From: an uncultured Actinomycetes bacterium
GTDB taxonomy: Bacteria > Actinomycetota > Actinomycetes > S36-B12 > UBA5976
Length of the DNA stretch: 12,268 bases
Reading direction: 5' to 3'
NCBI GenBank assembly: GCA_903951185.1
Contig: CAJBBC010000021.1
Coordinates: forward strand, 1 to 12,268
Below are positions 5,906 through 12,268 of the stretch, one piece after another. The notes beneath the pieces were generated by a model, which was given only the letters and a program-made list of their open reading frames with translations, was not told the origin of the DNA and ran no database searches. Numbering within the stretch: the first letter of the stretch is position 1; each line of letters begins with the position of its first letter. The position numbers and the translations under genes were made by a program.

Positions 5906-7092
5906 TTAATTTCAAGTAGCTGATTTTTTATGTTGCGCCACAAATAGAAAGTGGCCGCCAGTAGCGCACTAATTCGCACAAGCTGGATCAATAGCGTAAA
6001 TACTTCACCATTCATGTAACTGTTATAAAGCGCTGGATAAAGAAACTGCCCGAATAAAGTGCTTGTTGCGATTAAACCAAATATCTTAAGAAATTCCTTT
6101 GGCGGATTAAGTGCGCAAACTGCCAACAGACCAAAAAGCCAAACCATGTACTGCGGTGAAAATACTCGACTGGTAACGATTGCTACTGCGACTAAGTAGA
6201 GTGCAGTTTGGGCGATCGGAATATTCTCTAGTTGCCCACGTATTCTCCATATAAAAACTTGGGCCATAAGTATCAAGCCAATTGCTGTTATTAAGAATGA
6301 AACAAAGTTAATTCCACTGGCTAAAACTTCTACCGCGCCAAATCGAAATTCAATTTGTAGTGGTGAAATCAAACTATGCCAAAACATATATGGCAGCGCG
6401 GCAACTGATTCAATTTGGATACCGCGAGACCTTTGTCCATCTAAGAACGTAAAACTATTTGGCCACCAAAATGTTAGGGCCAGGCTAAGTCCAACGAATA
6501 TTGAAGTGAACCAAGTAAGCGACTTTCTTACCACTGCATTCGGTTGACCAACTAAAAGTAAAACTGGCCAGACTTTTAGAATTGCACCAATTGCTAAATT
6601 AATTCCAAAAATTTTTGGGTTATTGGCAAAAAGTAATGCTGACACCGCAAAAAAAGTTGGGAAGACATCAAAGCGCCCCAAGATAATTGGACCCATGAAA
6701 ATGGCTGCCGAAACCCAAATCGCTGGAGCTAAATACTGGCTTTGGTGAGCTCCAGTGTTACTTGATTCAATTAAGTAGTAGAAGATCAGAGCATCAGCAG
6801 CTAAAGCTAGAAAAACAAAGCCGATCGTACTTGGCGCAATTAAATAACCTAGTAAGAAAATAAGTGCAGCAAGCGGAGGGTATTGCCACATCGGATCGTT
6901 AATCGGGAAGTGGCCATCTTGGATATTCGCTGCCCACCAGTCATACAGCCGAACATCTGCAAACAAACTGGGGCCGTTTGGGTATTTGATTACCTGAAAC
7001 CCAGCTAATAAAACCCATAATCGGGTTAGTAGCCAGGTGACAACTAACCCGATTATTTTGGAATTCAAAATAGGCCTATTTGTACAGCCCAT
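5902..7092 (-). CDS. GT-C membrane glycosyltransferase (GT87-like, probable mannosyltransferase)
   Basis: About 396-residue polytopic membrane protein with roughly ten hydrophobic segments. It has GT-C features: an acidic residue in the first external loop (DVRLYDWW, Asp46 and Asp51), a YPP motif at 71-73, GRFDVFP at 139-145, KVWP at 173-176 and a late RVFSPQYMVWL at 309-319. These resemble GT87 (DUF2029) polyprenyl-phosphate-mannose-dependent enzymes such as PimE and Rv2181, which extend PIMs and lipomannan on the outer face of the membrane. Neighbouring pimB' supports that role, but donor and acceptor are inferred. Start choice is uncertain: ATG 7092 overlaps fadD by 17 bases and lacks a ribosome site. 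TTG 7068 gives a protein 8 residues shorter with no overlap, behind AGG at 7075-7077. The TAG stop overlaps the pimB' stop by 4 bases. Confidence 0.82.
   Translation of the reverse strand: MGCTNRPILNSKIIGLVVTWLLTRLWVLLAGFQVIKYPNGPSLFADVRLYDWWAANIQDGHFPINDPMWQYPPLAALIFLLGYLIAPSTIGFVFLALAADALIFYYLIESSNTGAHQSQYLAPAIWVSAAIFMGPIILGRFDVFPTFFAVSALLFANNPKIFGINLAIGAILKVWPVLLLVGQPNAVVRKSLTWFTSIFVGLSLALTFWWPNSFTFLDGQRSRGIQIESVAALPYMFWHSLISPLQIEFRFGAVEVLASGINFVSFLITAIGLILMAQVFIWRIRGQLENIPIAQTALYLVAVAIVTSRVFSPQYMVWLFGLLAVCALNPPKEFLKIFGLIATSTLFGQFLYPALYNSYMNGEVFTLLIQLVRISALLAATFYLWRNIKNQLLEIN
7068..7081. repeat. 14-base perfect palindrome at the fadD / GT-C junction
   Basis: AAATAGGCCTATTT is its own reverse complement and contains the fadD stop codon. 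It carries the same AAATAGG / CCTATTT half-sites as the inverted repeat at 2813-2837, here without a spacer. It could be a protein site or a short RNA hairpin; no function is shown. Confidence 0.5.
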
Positions 7093-8872
7093 CAATTTCA
7101 TTAGCAAAATCTGAAGTGACCACATGGCGACGAATACTCATCTTTGGTGTTAAGTATCCATTGTCGATAGTTAGGTCAATTGGCAGAATCTTGAATTTCT
7201 TGATTGCTTCCGAAAGTGAAATCGCTTCGTTTGCGTTGTTAACTGCTGTCTGCACAAGTGCTCGAATAGCTGGATCATCAACTAGTTTTTCAATTGGTGC
7301 TTCAGCAATTCCATTTGCAGCCAAAATAGTTGGCAGTGCTTCTTGATCCAAAGTAATTAGCGCACCAATGTAAGGGCGAGAATCACCAACTACAACACAT
7401 TGGCTAATAATTGGATGCGAGCGAAGACGATCTTCAAGAACTGCTGGGGCAACATTTTTGCCACCGGCAGTCACAATGATTTCCTTCTTACGACCGGTTA
7501 TTCTCAAAAATCCGTCTTCATCAAGTTCACCTATGTCACCGGAGTGGAACCAACCATCTTGTGTGAATGCTTCTTTAGTTGCTAATTCGTTATTCCAATA
7601 TCCTTTAAATACGTGTGGGCCATTAATCAAAACTTCACCATCGCTGGCAATTTTGATTGATGTGCCAAATACCGGTTGACCAACTGAACCGATTTTTAGA
7701 GCCGATGGAACGTTAAGTGTTGTACCAGCTGTTGTTTCAGTTAGTCCGTAACCTTCAAGAACCATCAGTCCTAGGCCTCGATAGAAGTGGCCAAGTCGCG
7801 CGCCAAGTGAGGCTCCACCTGAGATTGCATGAGTAACTCGACCACCCATTGCATTGCGCAATTTCTTGTAAACAAGTGCGTCATAGAGTTTGTGGGAAAT
7901 AGTTAAACCAATACCTGGCCTGCCATGGTCCAAGGCTTCACTGTAAGCAATTGCAGTTGCTGCAGCTTTATCAAAGATCTTGCCTTTAACTGGGCTTGCG
8001 GCATGAGCCTTTGCCCCGGCTCCATTGAAGACTTTTTCAAAGACTCTTGGCACGGCTAGTAAGAAACTTGGTTTAAACGATTCCAAATCACGAAGTAAAG
8101 AAACTGGATTTGGGCAGTGACCGATAGTTACTTGGCCACGGATCATCGCAACTTGAATTAATCTTCCGAAAACATGAGCCAGCGGCAAGAAAATTAGAGT
8201 TGAAGCATCTTTAGCTTTAAAAATTTCCGGTATACCTTCAACTAAATTATCAACTTCGGCAAACATATTTGAGTGAGTAAGCACGCAGCCTTTTGGTTGC
8301 CCGGTAGTACCGCTTGTGTAAATAATTGTGGCTGGATCTTCAGGGGAGTTATGGGTTCGGCGTTTCTCTAAATCAGCATCAGAGATATTTGCGCCTTTAG
8401 CAGTTAACTCATTGAAGGCATTCTCAGCAAAAACGTAACTGCGTGTCATCTGTGGAACAGATGCAGCAATATCTTTATAGGCGTATGTAGTACGGCTTGC
8501 CTCAAAGAAAGTCGCGACAACATTTGCATCAGACATAATCCACTTAACTTGTTCTGGCGAAGATGTTTCATAGATTGGCACCGGGATACCGCCGGCATAC
8601 CAAATCGCGAAATCCGCTACCGTCCATTCATATCGAGTGCGCGAGAAAATGGCCACCCGATCACCGGTTGAAATACCATCAGCAATTAGGCCTTTAGCCA
8701 CACTTTTTACCAAGTTATGGAATTGCGTAGCAGTGACCGTAAGCCATTCTGTTCCTTCTGGAATTCTGGCCAGCGGATGTTGTGGATTTTTCGCAACTAT
8801 TCTTTCGAGAATGTCAGTGACATTTCCAGTAGTTGGTGGTTGAACTAAAGCTGGTGTGTGCATTTCTAACAT
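7076..8872 (-). CDS. Long-chain acyl-CoA synthetase (AMP-forming), FadD15-like
   Basis: 598-residue ANL-superfamily adenylate-forming enzyme expected to activate fatty acids as acyl-AMP and then acyl-CoA for lipid synthesis or degradation. Motifs in order: P-loop YTSGTTGQPKG at 185-195, LPLAHVFGR at 229-237, GYGLTETTAG at 374-383, GWFHSGDIG at 440-448 (Asp446 binds ATP ribose), and GRKKEIIVTAGGKNVAP at 460-476 (Arg461). Length and the AGGKNVAP box match the long-chain FadD15/FAA group rather than E. coli FadD. In the C-terminal A10 motif (LTPKMSIRR, 574-582) the position usually held by the catalytic lysine seems to be Ser579. ATG 8872 has GGAAGGG at 8882-8888, nine bases upstream; a second ATG at 8863 is possible. 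It is followed by the overlapping GT-C gene and is divergent from plsC. M. tuberculosis has fadD15 next to pimB' as well. Confidence 0.93.
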   Translation of the reverse strand: MLEMHTPALVQPPTTGNVTDILERIVAKNPQHPLARIPEGTEWLTVTATQFHNLVKSVAKGLIADGISTGDRVAIFSRTRYEWTVADFAIWYAGGIPVPIYETSSPEQVKWIMSDANVVATFFEASRTTYAYKDIAASVPQMTRSYVFAENAFNELTAKGANISDADLEKRRTHNSPEDPATIIYTSGTTGQPKGCVLTHSNMFAEVDNLVEGIPEIFKAKDASTLIFLPLAHVFGRLIQVAMIRGQVTIGHCPNPVSLLRDLESFKPSFLLAVPRVFEKVFNGAGAKAHAASPVKGKIFDKAAATAIAYSEALDHGRPGIGLTISHKLYDALVYKKLRNAMGGRVTHAISGGASLGARLGHFYRGLGLMVLEGYGLTETTAGTTLNVPSALKIGSVGQPVFGTSIKIASDGEVLINGPHVFKGYWNNELATKEAFTQDGWFHSGDIGELDEDGFLRITGRKKEIIVTAGGKNVAPAVLEDRLRSHPIISQCVVVGDSRPYIGALITLDQEALPTILAANGIAEAPIEKLVDDPAIRALVQTAVNNANEAISLSEAIKKFKILPIDLTIDNGYLTPKMSIRRHVVTSDFANEIDGLYK

Positions 8873-8886
8873 GAACAGGCGCCCTT

Positions 8887-8933
8887 CCCAAGGTCTGTCT
8901 TAATTGGTCGTTAAAGGTGAGATTACCCAAGGT
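8887..8933. repeat. CCCAAGGT direct repeat pair between fadD and plsC
   Basis: Two identical 8-base copies lie at 8887-8894 and 8926-8933, 39 bases start to start, in the 129-base divergent spacer. The spacing is near four helical turns. They may be operator half-sites for a lipid regulator, or chance. The spacer also has ATATTT-N6-AAATAT at 8940-8957. Confidence 0.3.
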
Positions 8934-8964
8934 TGGCTTATATTTCTTGCTAAATATGGCCTAA

Positions 8965-8994
8965 TTGCCCAAAACCCACTTAATTCACTACCGT
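8965..8994 (+). promoter_or_regulatory. Promoter of plsC
   Basis: TTGCCC (-35, 8965-8970), an 18-base spacer, then TACCGT (-10, 8989-8994). It ends 7 bases before the GTG at 9002. The spacing copies that of the receiver gene promoter, and no Shine-Dalgarno sequence is present, so a leaderless mRNA is likely. Confidence 0.6.
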
Positions 8995-9001
8995 TGTTCC
9001 T

Positions 9002-9688
9002 GTGTCTGAAAGCGATAAGTTCTATAAGTTCCTTAAGAACATAGCAATTGGCCCGGCCTTAGATATCACTTTCCATCCCTGGGTCGAAGGCCTAGAGAAT
9101 GTACCTGCTGATGGGGCAGCTCTAATCGCAAGTAACCATCTATCGTTTTCCGATTCCATATTTTTACCAATCGCAGTTCCGCGGAAAATCACTTTTATGG
9201 CTAAAGCCGAATACTTCATGGGCACCGGTATTAAGGGAAAGGCTGTCGCCGCGTTTTTCCGCGGTGCCGGTCAAGTTCCAGTGGATCGCACCGGTGGCAA
9301 TGCTGCAACCGACGCAATTGCAACAGGCGTTCGACTTTTGAATGAAGGTCACCTTTTGGGACTTTACCCCGAAGGCACTCGCTCACCAGATGGTCGTTTA
9401 TACCGAGGTAAAACCGGCATTGCTCGGATGGCGTTAGAAGCGCGGGTCCCGGTTATTCCAGTTGCCATGATTAACACTGACAAAGTGCAGCCGATTGGAC
9501 GTAGCCGTCCGAATTTTAATGTTGATGTTGGTATTCGAATTGGTCAGGCACTTGATTTTTCTAGGTACTACGGCATGGAAGATGATCGATTCGTCTTACG
9601 TTCAATCACTGATGAAATTATGTATAAGTTAATGGAACTTGGCGGTCAAGAATATGTTGATAAGTACGCCGCTCGTAAACGCGCTTAA
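9002..9688 (+). CDS. 1-acyl-sn-glycerol-3-phosphate acyltransferase (PlsC/LPLAT family)
   Basis: 228-residue LPLAT-superfamily acyltransferase, likely transferring an acyl group to lysophosphatidic acid to make phosphatidic acid at the membrane. The catalytic NHX4D box is present (NHLSFSD, His46 and Asp51). Block II is FFRGAGQVPVDR at 85-96, block III is LYPEGTRSPDG at 121-131 (Glu124, binds glycerol phosphate), and block IV is VPVIPVAM at 149-156. GTG 9002 gives the expected N-terminal distance to the NHX4D box and has a leaderless-type promoter. There is no long hydrophobic helix, so it is probably peripheral. The neighbouring fadD supplies acyl-CoA, which fits phospholipid synthesis; in M. 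tuberculosis the corresponding gene would be Rv2182c. An acyltransferase acting on another acceptor cannot be ruled out. Its TAA stop directly abuts the opposing pfp stop. Confidence 0.92.
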   Translation: MSESDKFYKFLKNIAIGPALDITFHPWVEGLENVPADGAALIASNHLSFSDSIFLPIAVPRKITFMAKAEYFMGTGIKGKAVAAFFRGAGQVPVDRTGGNAATDAIATGVRLLNEGHLLGLYPEGTRSPDGRLYRGKTGIARMALEARVPVIPVAMINTDKVQPIGRSRPNFNVDVGIRIGQALDFSRYYGMEDDRFVLRSITDEIMYKLMELGGQEYVDKYAARKRA

Positions 9689-10909
9689 CTAGTGAGAAAG
9701 TAATTTACCTTTAGGTTGATTTATTTCTTTCAGTAGTTCGTCAAACCAAATTTGCTTTGTATCAAAAGGTTTGCCACCAGCAACGCGCTCAAATTCGCAG
9801 GCTCGAATATTATTATTTTGATCTTCATCCATACCAACCAAACCACTAATTCCGTTAAGTGCAGCATCAACAGCAACGGTTGCGCAGTCATGGATTAATT
9901 CTTTATCGCGCGCATTAGCTGGAGCTGATCTTGAATAGTAACCACTTTTCTGCACCAAAACTTTTTGGGCACCAATCATTGGTGCGAACTGTGCCGCGAA
10001 CCAAGCACCAGGGTTAATCAAATCTATTTTCACGTGACCAAATGGATCAAGTGGGATTACCTCACCACGACTATGCATCTCACTGACAATTGCCTCTACA
10101 CCAGCACCTTCGGATAAAAATATATTTACATTGCCAACCGACTCCATCACTTTAGACAGGCGGGCTGCTTCGGCATCAATATCAATTTCAAGTTCTGGTA
10201 CATAAATAGCGTGCACTTCACGTCGTGACCTAGATGTGCCAAATGAATCAAGCCAACTCTGTTCATTTAGCAGTTTTCGGTAGGCGAGTGCAGTTGCAGC
10301 AGTTAGCCAACCGCAATGACGCCCCATTACTTCGTGAACAATAAGCATTTTTGGATTTGAAGTATGTTCAGAGACAACATTATTGAAATAACGTGCGCCT
10401 TCATCGGCTGCCGTCCACGCTCCAAGTGACTGGGCAATTGGATAAACATCATTATCAATAGTTTTAGGTAACCCAACCACACCTAATCCATAATTATTTT
10501 TTGCTAAGTAGGCAGCTAAATCTGCAGCAGCAGTATTAGTGTCATCGCCACCAATAGTGTGAAGTACATCCACGCCATCAGCGACTAATTGCTGCGCCGC
10601 TACTTGCTGTGGATCCTGCCCTTCTTTGACAAGTCCACGTTTTACGCAATCGGCAACGTTAGTTAATTTAACGCGACTGTTCCCAATTGGGCTGCCGCCA
10701 AAACTTTGAAGTAAATGAATGTTTGCTCTAATTTCTGGCGTTACCGTAATGTACTCACCTTTAAGTAACCCTTGGTAACCATTTAAATAGGCAATTATTT
10801 CGACATCCGGAGCAACTTCGCTGTACCGCTCGATCAGGGCACCTACTGACGAAGAAAGACAAGGAGCAATACCCCCAGCAGTTAATAGTGCAACTTTGCG
10901 AATGGCCAT
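9689..10909 (-). CDS. pfp: Pyrophosphate-dependent 6-phosphofructokinase
   Basis: 406-residue PFK-A superfamily enzyme that phosphorylates fructose 6-phosphate to fructose 1,6-bisphosphate in the cytosol. Two residues mark the PPi-dependent type: the second Asp in GGDDTN at 120-125 (Asp123), where ATP enzymes have Gly, and Lys149 in PKTIDND at 148-154, where ATP enzymes usually have Gly. MGRHCGW at 195-201 binds the sugar phosphate. The nucleotide-loop region is AGGIAPCL at 11-18, a variant of GGDAPG. PPi use would make the step reversible. It is longer than the roughly 340-residue Amycolatopsis-type PFP and fits the 400-residue GGDDT group. ATG 10909 has TAGATT six bases upstream and no ribosome site. 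Its stop abuts plsC with no gap, and it is divergent from aroG. Phosphoryl donor specificity is inferred from these residues. Confidence 0.9.
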   Translation of the reverse strand: MAIRKVALLTAGGIAPCLSSSVGALIERYSEVAPDVEIIAYLNGYQGLLKGEYITVTPEIRANIHLLQSFGGSPIGNSRVKLTNVADCVKRGLVKEGQDPQQVAAQQLVADGVDVLHTIGGDDTNTAAADLAAYLAKNNYGLGVVGLPKTIDNDVYPIAQSLGAWTAADEGARYFNNVVSEHTSNPKMLIVHEVMGRHCGWLTAATALAYRKLLNEQSWLDSFGTSRSRREVHAIYVPELEIDIDAEAARLSKVMESVGNVNIFLSEGAGVEAIVSEMHSRGEVIPLDPFGHVKIDLINPGAWFAAQFAPMIGAQKVLVQKSGYYSRSAPANARDKELIHDCATVAVDAALNGISGLVGMDEDQNNNIRACEFERVAGGKPFDTKQIWFDELLKEINQPKGKLLSH

Positions 10910-10915
10910 ACCTGT

Positions 10916-10921
10916 AATCTA
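10916..10921 (-). promoter_or_regulatory. -10 element of pfp
   Basis: TAGATT on the minus strand ends 6 bases before the ATG at 10909, with no Shine-Dalgarno sequence. This fits a leaderless mRNA. No clear -35 hexamer is seen. It shares the 68-base spacer with the aroG promoter. Confidence 0.5.
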
Positions 10922-10965
10922 CCGATACTCCCAACTTGGATTTAGTAATCCACGCCAAGCCCGAC

Positions 10966-10971
10966 TAACCT
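10966..10971 (+). promoter_or_regulatory. -10 element of aroG
   Basis: TAACCT ends 6 bases before the ATG at 10978. TTAGTA at 10942-10947 is a weak -35 candidate with an 18-base spacer. A leaderless start leaves no room for an attenuator or riboswitch, so control of aroG at this point would be by promoter or by enzyme feedback. Confidence 0.5.
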
Positions 10972-10977
10972 AGATGG

Positions 10978-12268
10978 ATGTCACAGATTTCTTGGCCTAT
11001 ATTACCTGCAGCTCAACAGCCTGAATGGCCTGATGCAGTTGCGCTTGAAAAAGCTCAAGAAATTTTAAAGTCGCTGCCACCTTTAGTTTTTGCTGGAGAA
11101 TGCGATGAATTAACCCAACGCTTAGCTGCAGCGCAACGCGGTGAAGCATTTGTGCTGATGGGTGGCGATTGTGCTGAAACTTTTGTGGCGAATACTGCCG
11201 ATTCAATTCGAGCCAGGTTAAAAACTGTTTTACAGATGGCAATCGTTCTTACCTATGGCGCTGCACTACCAGTGGTAAAAATAGGCCGGATTGCAGGCCA
11301 GTATGGCAAGCCGAGAAGTTCTGGTGACGAAACTATAGATGGTGTTAGCTTGCCTTCTTACCGCGGTGATGCAGTTAATGGTTTGGCTTTTAATAGTGAA
11401 TCTCGAACACCCGATCCAATGCGCTTAGTTCAGACTTACCATGCAAGTGCATCAGCACTTAATTTAATCCGAGCATTCACTCAAGGCGGGTACGCCGATT
11501 TACGCCAAGTACAGTCCTGGAATCAAGATTTTGTTAGTCAATCGGCTCCAGGTAAGCGGTACGAACAAATGGCAGCTGAAATCGATCGAGCTTTATCTTT
11601 CATGACAGCCTGCGGTGCAGATCCAGAGGAGTTTCGCCGCGTTGATTTTTATGCCAGCCATGAAGCCCTATTACTTGACTATGAAAAGCCGTTAACGCGC
11701 ATTGATTCACGTACCGGAAATCCTTACGATGTTTCAGCGCACTTTGTTTGGATTGGTGAGCGCACCCGAGACATTAGTGGTGCTCACGTCGATTTTGCTG
11801 CAACAATTCAAAATCCAATTGGAGTCAAAGTCGGCCCTTCAATAACAGACGCAGATTTACTTGCGTTAATGAAAAAACTTGATCCAGACAACAAGCCTGG
11901 GCGATTAATGTTAATTACTCGAATGGGTGCTGGAAAAATACGCGAAGTGCTACCTAAATTGATTGATGCTGTGCAAAAGTCTGGACATAATGTGGTTTGG
12001 GTTTGCGATCCGATGCACGGTAATACGAAAGAAGCCGCATCCGGTCACAAAACGCGTTTGTTTGATGATGTAGTCGATGAAGTTAAGGGTTTCTTTGAAG
12101 TGCATGCTCAAAAAGGAACGCATCCAGGCGGAATCCATATCGAACTTACTGGTGACGATGTAACTGAATGCCTTGGTGGAATCTCTGGAGTGAGCGAAGA
12201 CGATCTGCCATTTCGATATGAAACTGCTTGCGACCCACGATTAAATCGTGTGCAAAGTTTGGGTCTAG
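10978..12268 (+). CDS. aroG: Class II 3-deoxy-D-arabino-heptulosonate 7-phosphate synthase, 3' end cut
   Basis: Partial at the right edge: 430 codons are visible, with no stop. It is the first enzyme of the shikimate pathway and condenses phosphoenolpyruvate with erythrose 4-phosphate. It belongs to the plant-like class II (AroAII) family of actinobacteria. Metal ligands are Cys65 (GGDCAE), His347 (DPMHGNT), Glu389 (HPGGIHIE) and Asp419 (ACDPRLN). Each sits exactly 22 residues before the M. tuberculosis AroG ligands (Cys87, His369, Glu411, Asp441), so the core aligns without net insertion and about 10 C-terminal residues should lie outside the window. KIGRIAGQYGKPRS at 101-114 binds substrate. 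ATG 10978 gives MSQISWPILPAAQQPEWPD; TAACCT lies 6 bases upstream. The M. tuberculosis enzyme is feedback-inhibited by aromatic amino acids; this is not testable here. The frame is open with no internal defect. Confidence 0.96.
   Translation, partial: MSQISWPILPAAQQPEWPDAVALEKAQEILKSLPPLVFAGECDELTQRLAAAQRGEAFVLMGGDCAETFVANTADSIRARLKTVLQMAIVLTYGAALPVVKIGRIAGQYGKPRSSGDETIDGVSLPSYRGDAVNGLAFNSESRTPDPMRLVQTYHASASALNLIRAFTQGGYADLRQVQSWNQDFVSQSAPGKRYEQMAAEIDRALSFMTACGADPEEFRRVDFYASHEALLLDYEKPLTRIDSRTGNPYDVSAHFVWIGERTRDISGAHVDFAATIQNPIGVKVGPSITDADLLALMKKLDPDNKPGRLMLITRMGAGKIREVLPKLIDAVQKSGHNVVWVCDPMHGNTKEAASGHKTRLFDDVVDEVKGFFEVHAQKGTHPGGIHIELTGDDVTECLGGISGVSEDDLPFRYETACDPRLNRVQSLGL

Noticed and set aside
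10997..11242. Minus-strand 81-codon open frame inside aroG
   Set aside because: It is antisense to the conserved DAHP synthase N-terminus, whose frame is continuous.
1..12268. Mobile elements, CRISPR arrays, tRNA or rRNA genes, defence or biosynthetic clusters
   Set aside because: None was seen. Essentially all DNA is taken up by recognisable housekeeping genes with uniform composition.

Overview
The window is a compact stretch of housekeeping DNA from a low-GC actinobacterium (GC in the low-to-mid 40s by eye). Three things point there: the actinobacterial respiratory order qcrCAB with ctaE just upstream, a PimB'-type phosphatidylinositol mannosyltransferase, and a class II (AroAII) DAHP synthase. 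Small genome size is suggested by gene overlaps, abutting stop codons and intergenic gaps of at most about 180 bases. A freshwater acI/Nanopelagicales-like organism fits best, but this is inferred from composition and layout, not from a database match.

Layout. Bases 1-2761 (minus strand) hold ctaE, qcrC, qcrA and the 5' part of qcrB, which encode cytochrome c oxidase subunit III and the cytochrome bc1 complex. From a 181-base divergent spacer, a stand-alone receiver-domain protein (2943-3353) and trpD (3358-4455) are read rightward. A 67-residue four-cysteine protein (4543-4746) and pimB' (4757-5905) follow. pimB' ends tail-to-tail in a minus-strand pair: a GT-C (GT87-like) membrane glycosyltransferase (5902-7092) preceded by a FadD15-like acyl-CoA synthetase (7076-8872). 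A divergent PlsC-type acyltransferase (9002-9688) abuts the stop of a minus-strand PPi-type phosphofructokinase (9689-10909). Divergent from that is aroG (10978 to the window end), cut about 10 codons short of its expected end.

How the genes work together. The left block is the end of the aerobic electron transport chain. pimB', the GT-C enzyme, the acyl-CoA synthetase and the acyltransferase together suggest glycerophospholipid and phosphatidylinositol-mannoside/lipomannan synthesis in the cell envelope. trpD and aroG belong to aromatic amino acid synthesis, and the phosphofructokinase to central glycolysis. The gene set and relative orientations resemble the M. tuberculosis Rv2178c (aroG) to Rv2196 (qcrB) region, with some genes missing, the phosphofructokinase added and the GT-C gene placed differently.

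Expression signals. Seven starts (ctaE, the receiver gene, the small Cys protein, pimB', plsC, pfp, aroG) have a TANNNT -10 hexamer 6-8 bases before the start codon and no Shine-Dalgarno sequence, as expected for leaderless mRNAs. Genes inside transcription units (qcrC, qcrA, qcrB) and fadD instead show purine-rich ribosome binding sites. I saw no tRNA, rRNA, CRISPR array, insertion sequence or phage gene, and no convincing intrinsic terminator. I found no new multi-gene system. The best leads are the leaderless-promoter series, a degenerate receiver protein beside the oxidase genes, a small four-Cys protein, and two palindromes sharing the AAATAGG half-site.
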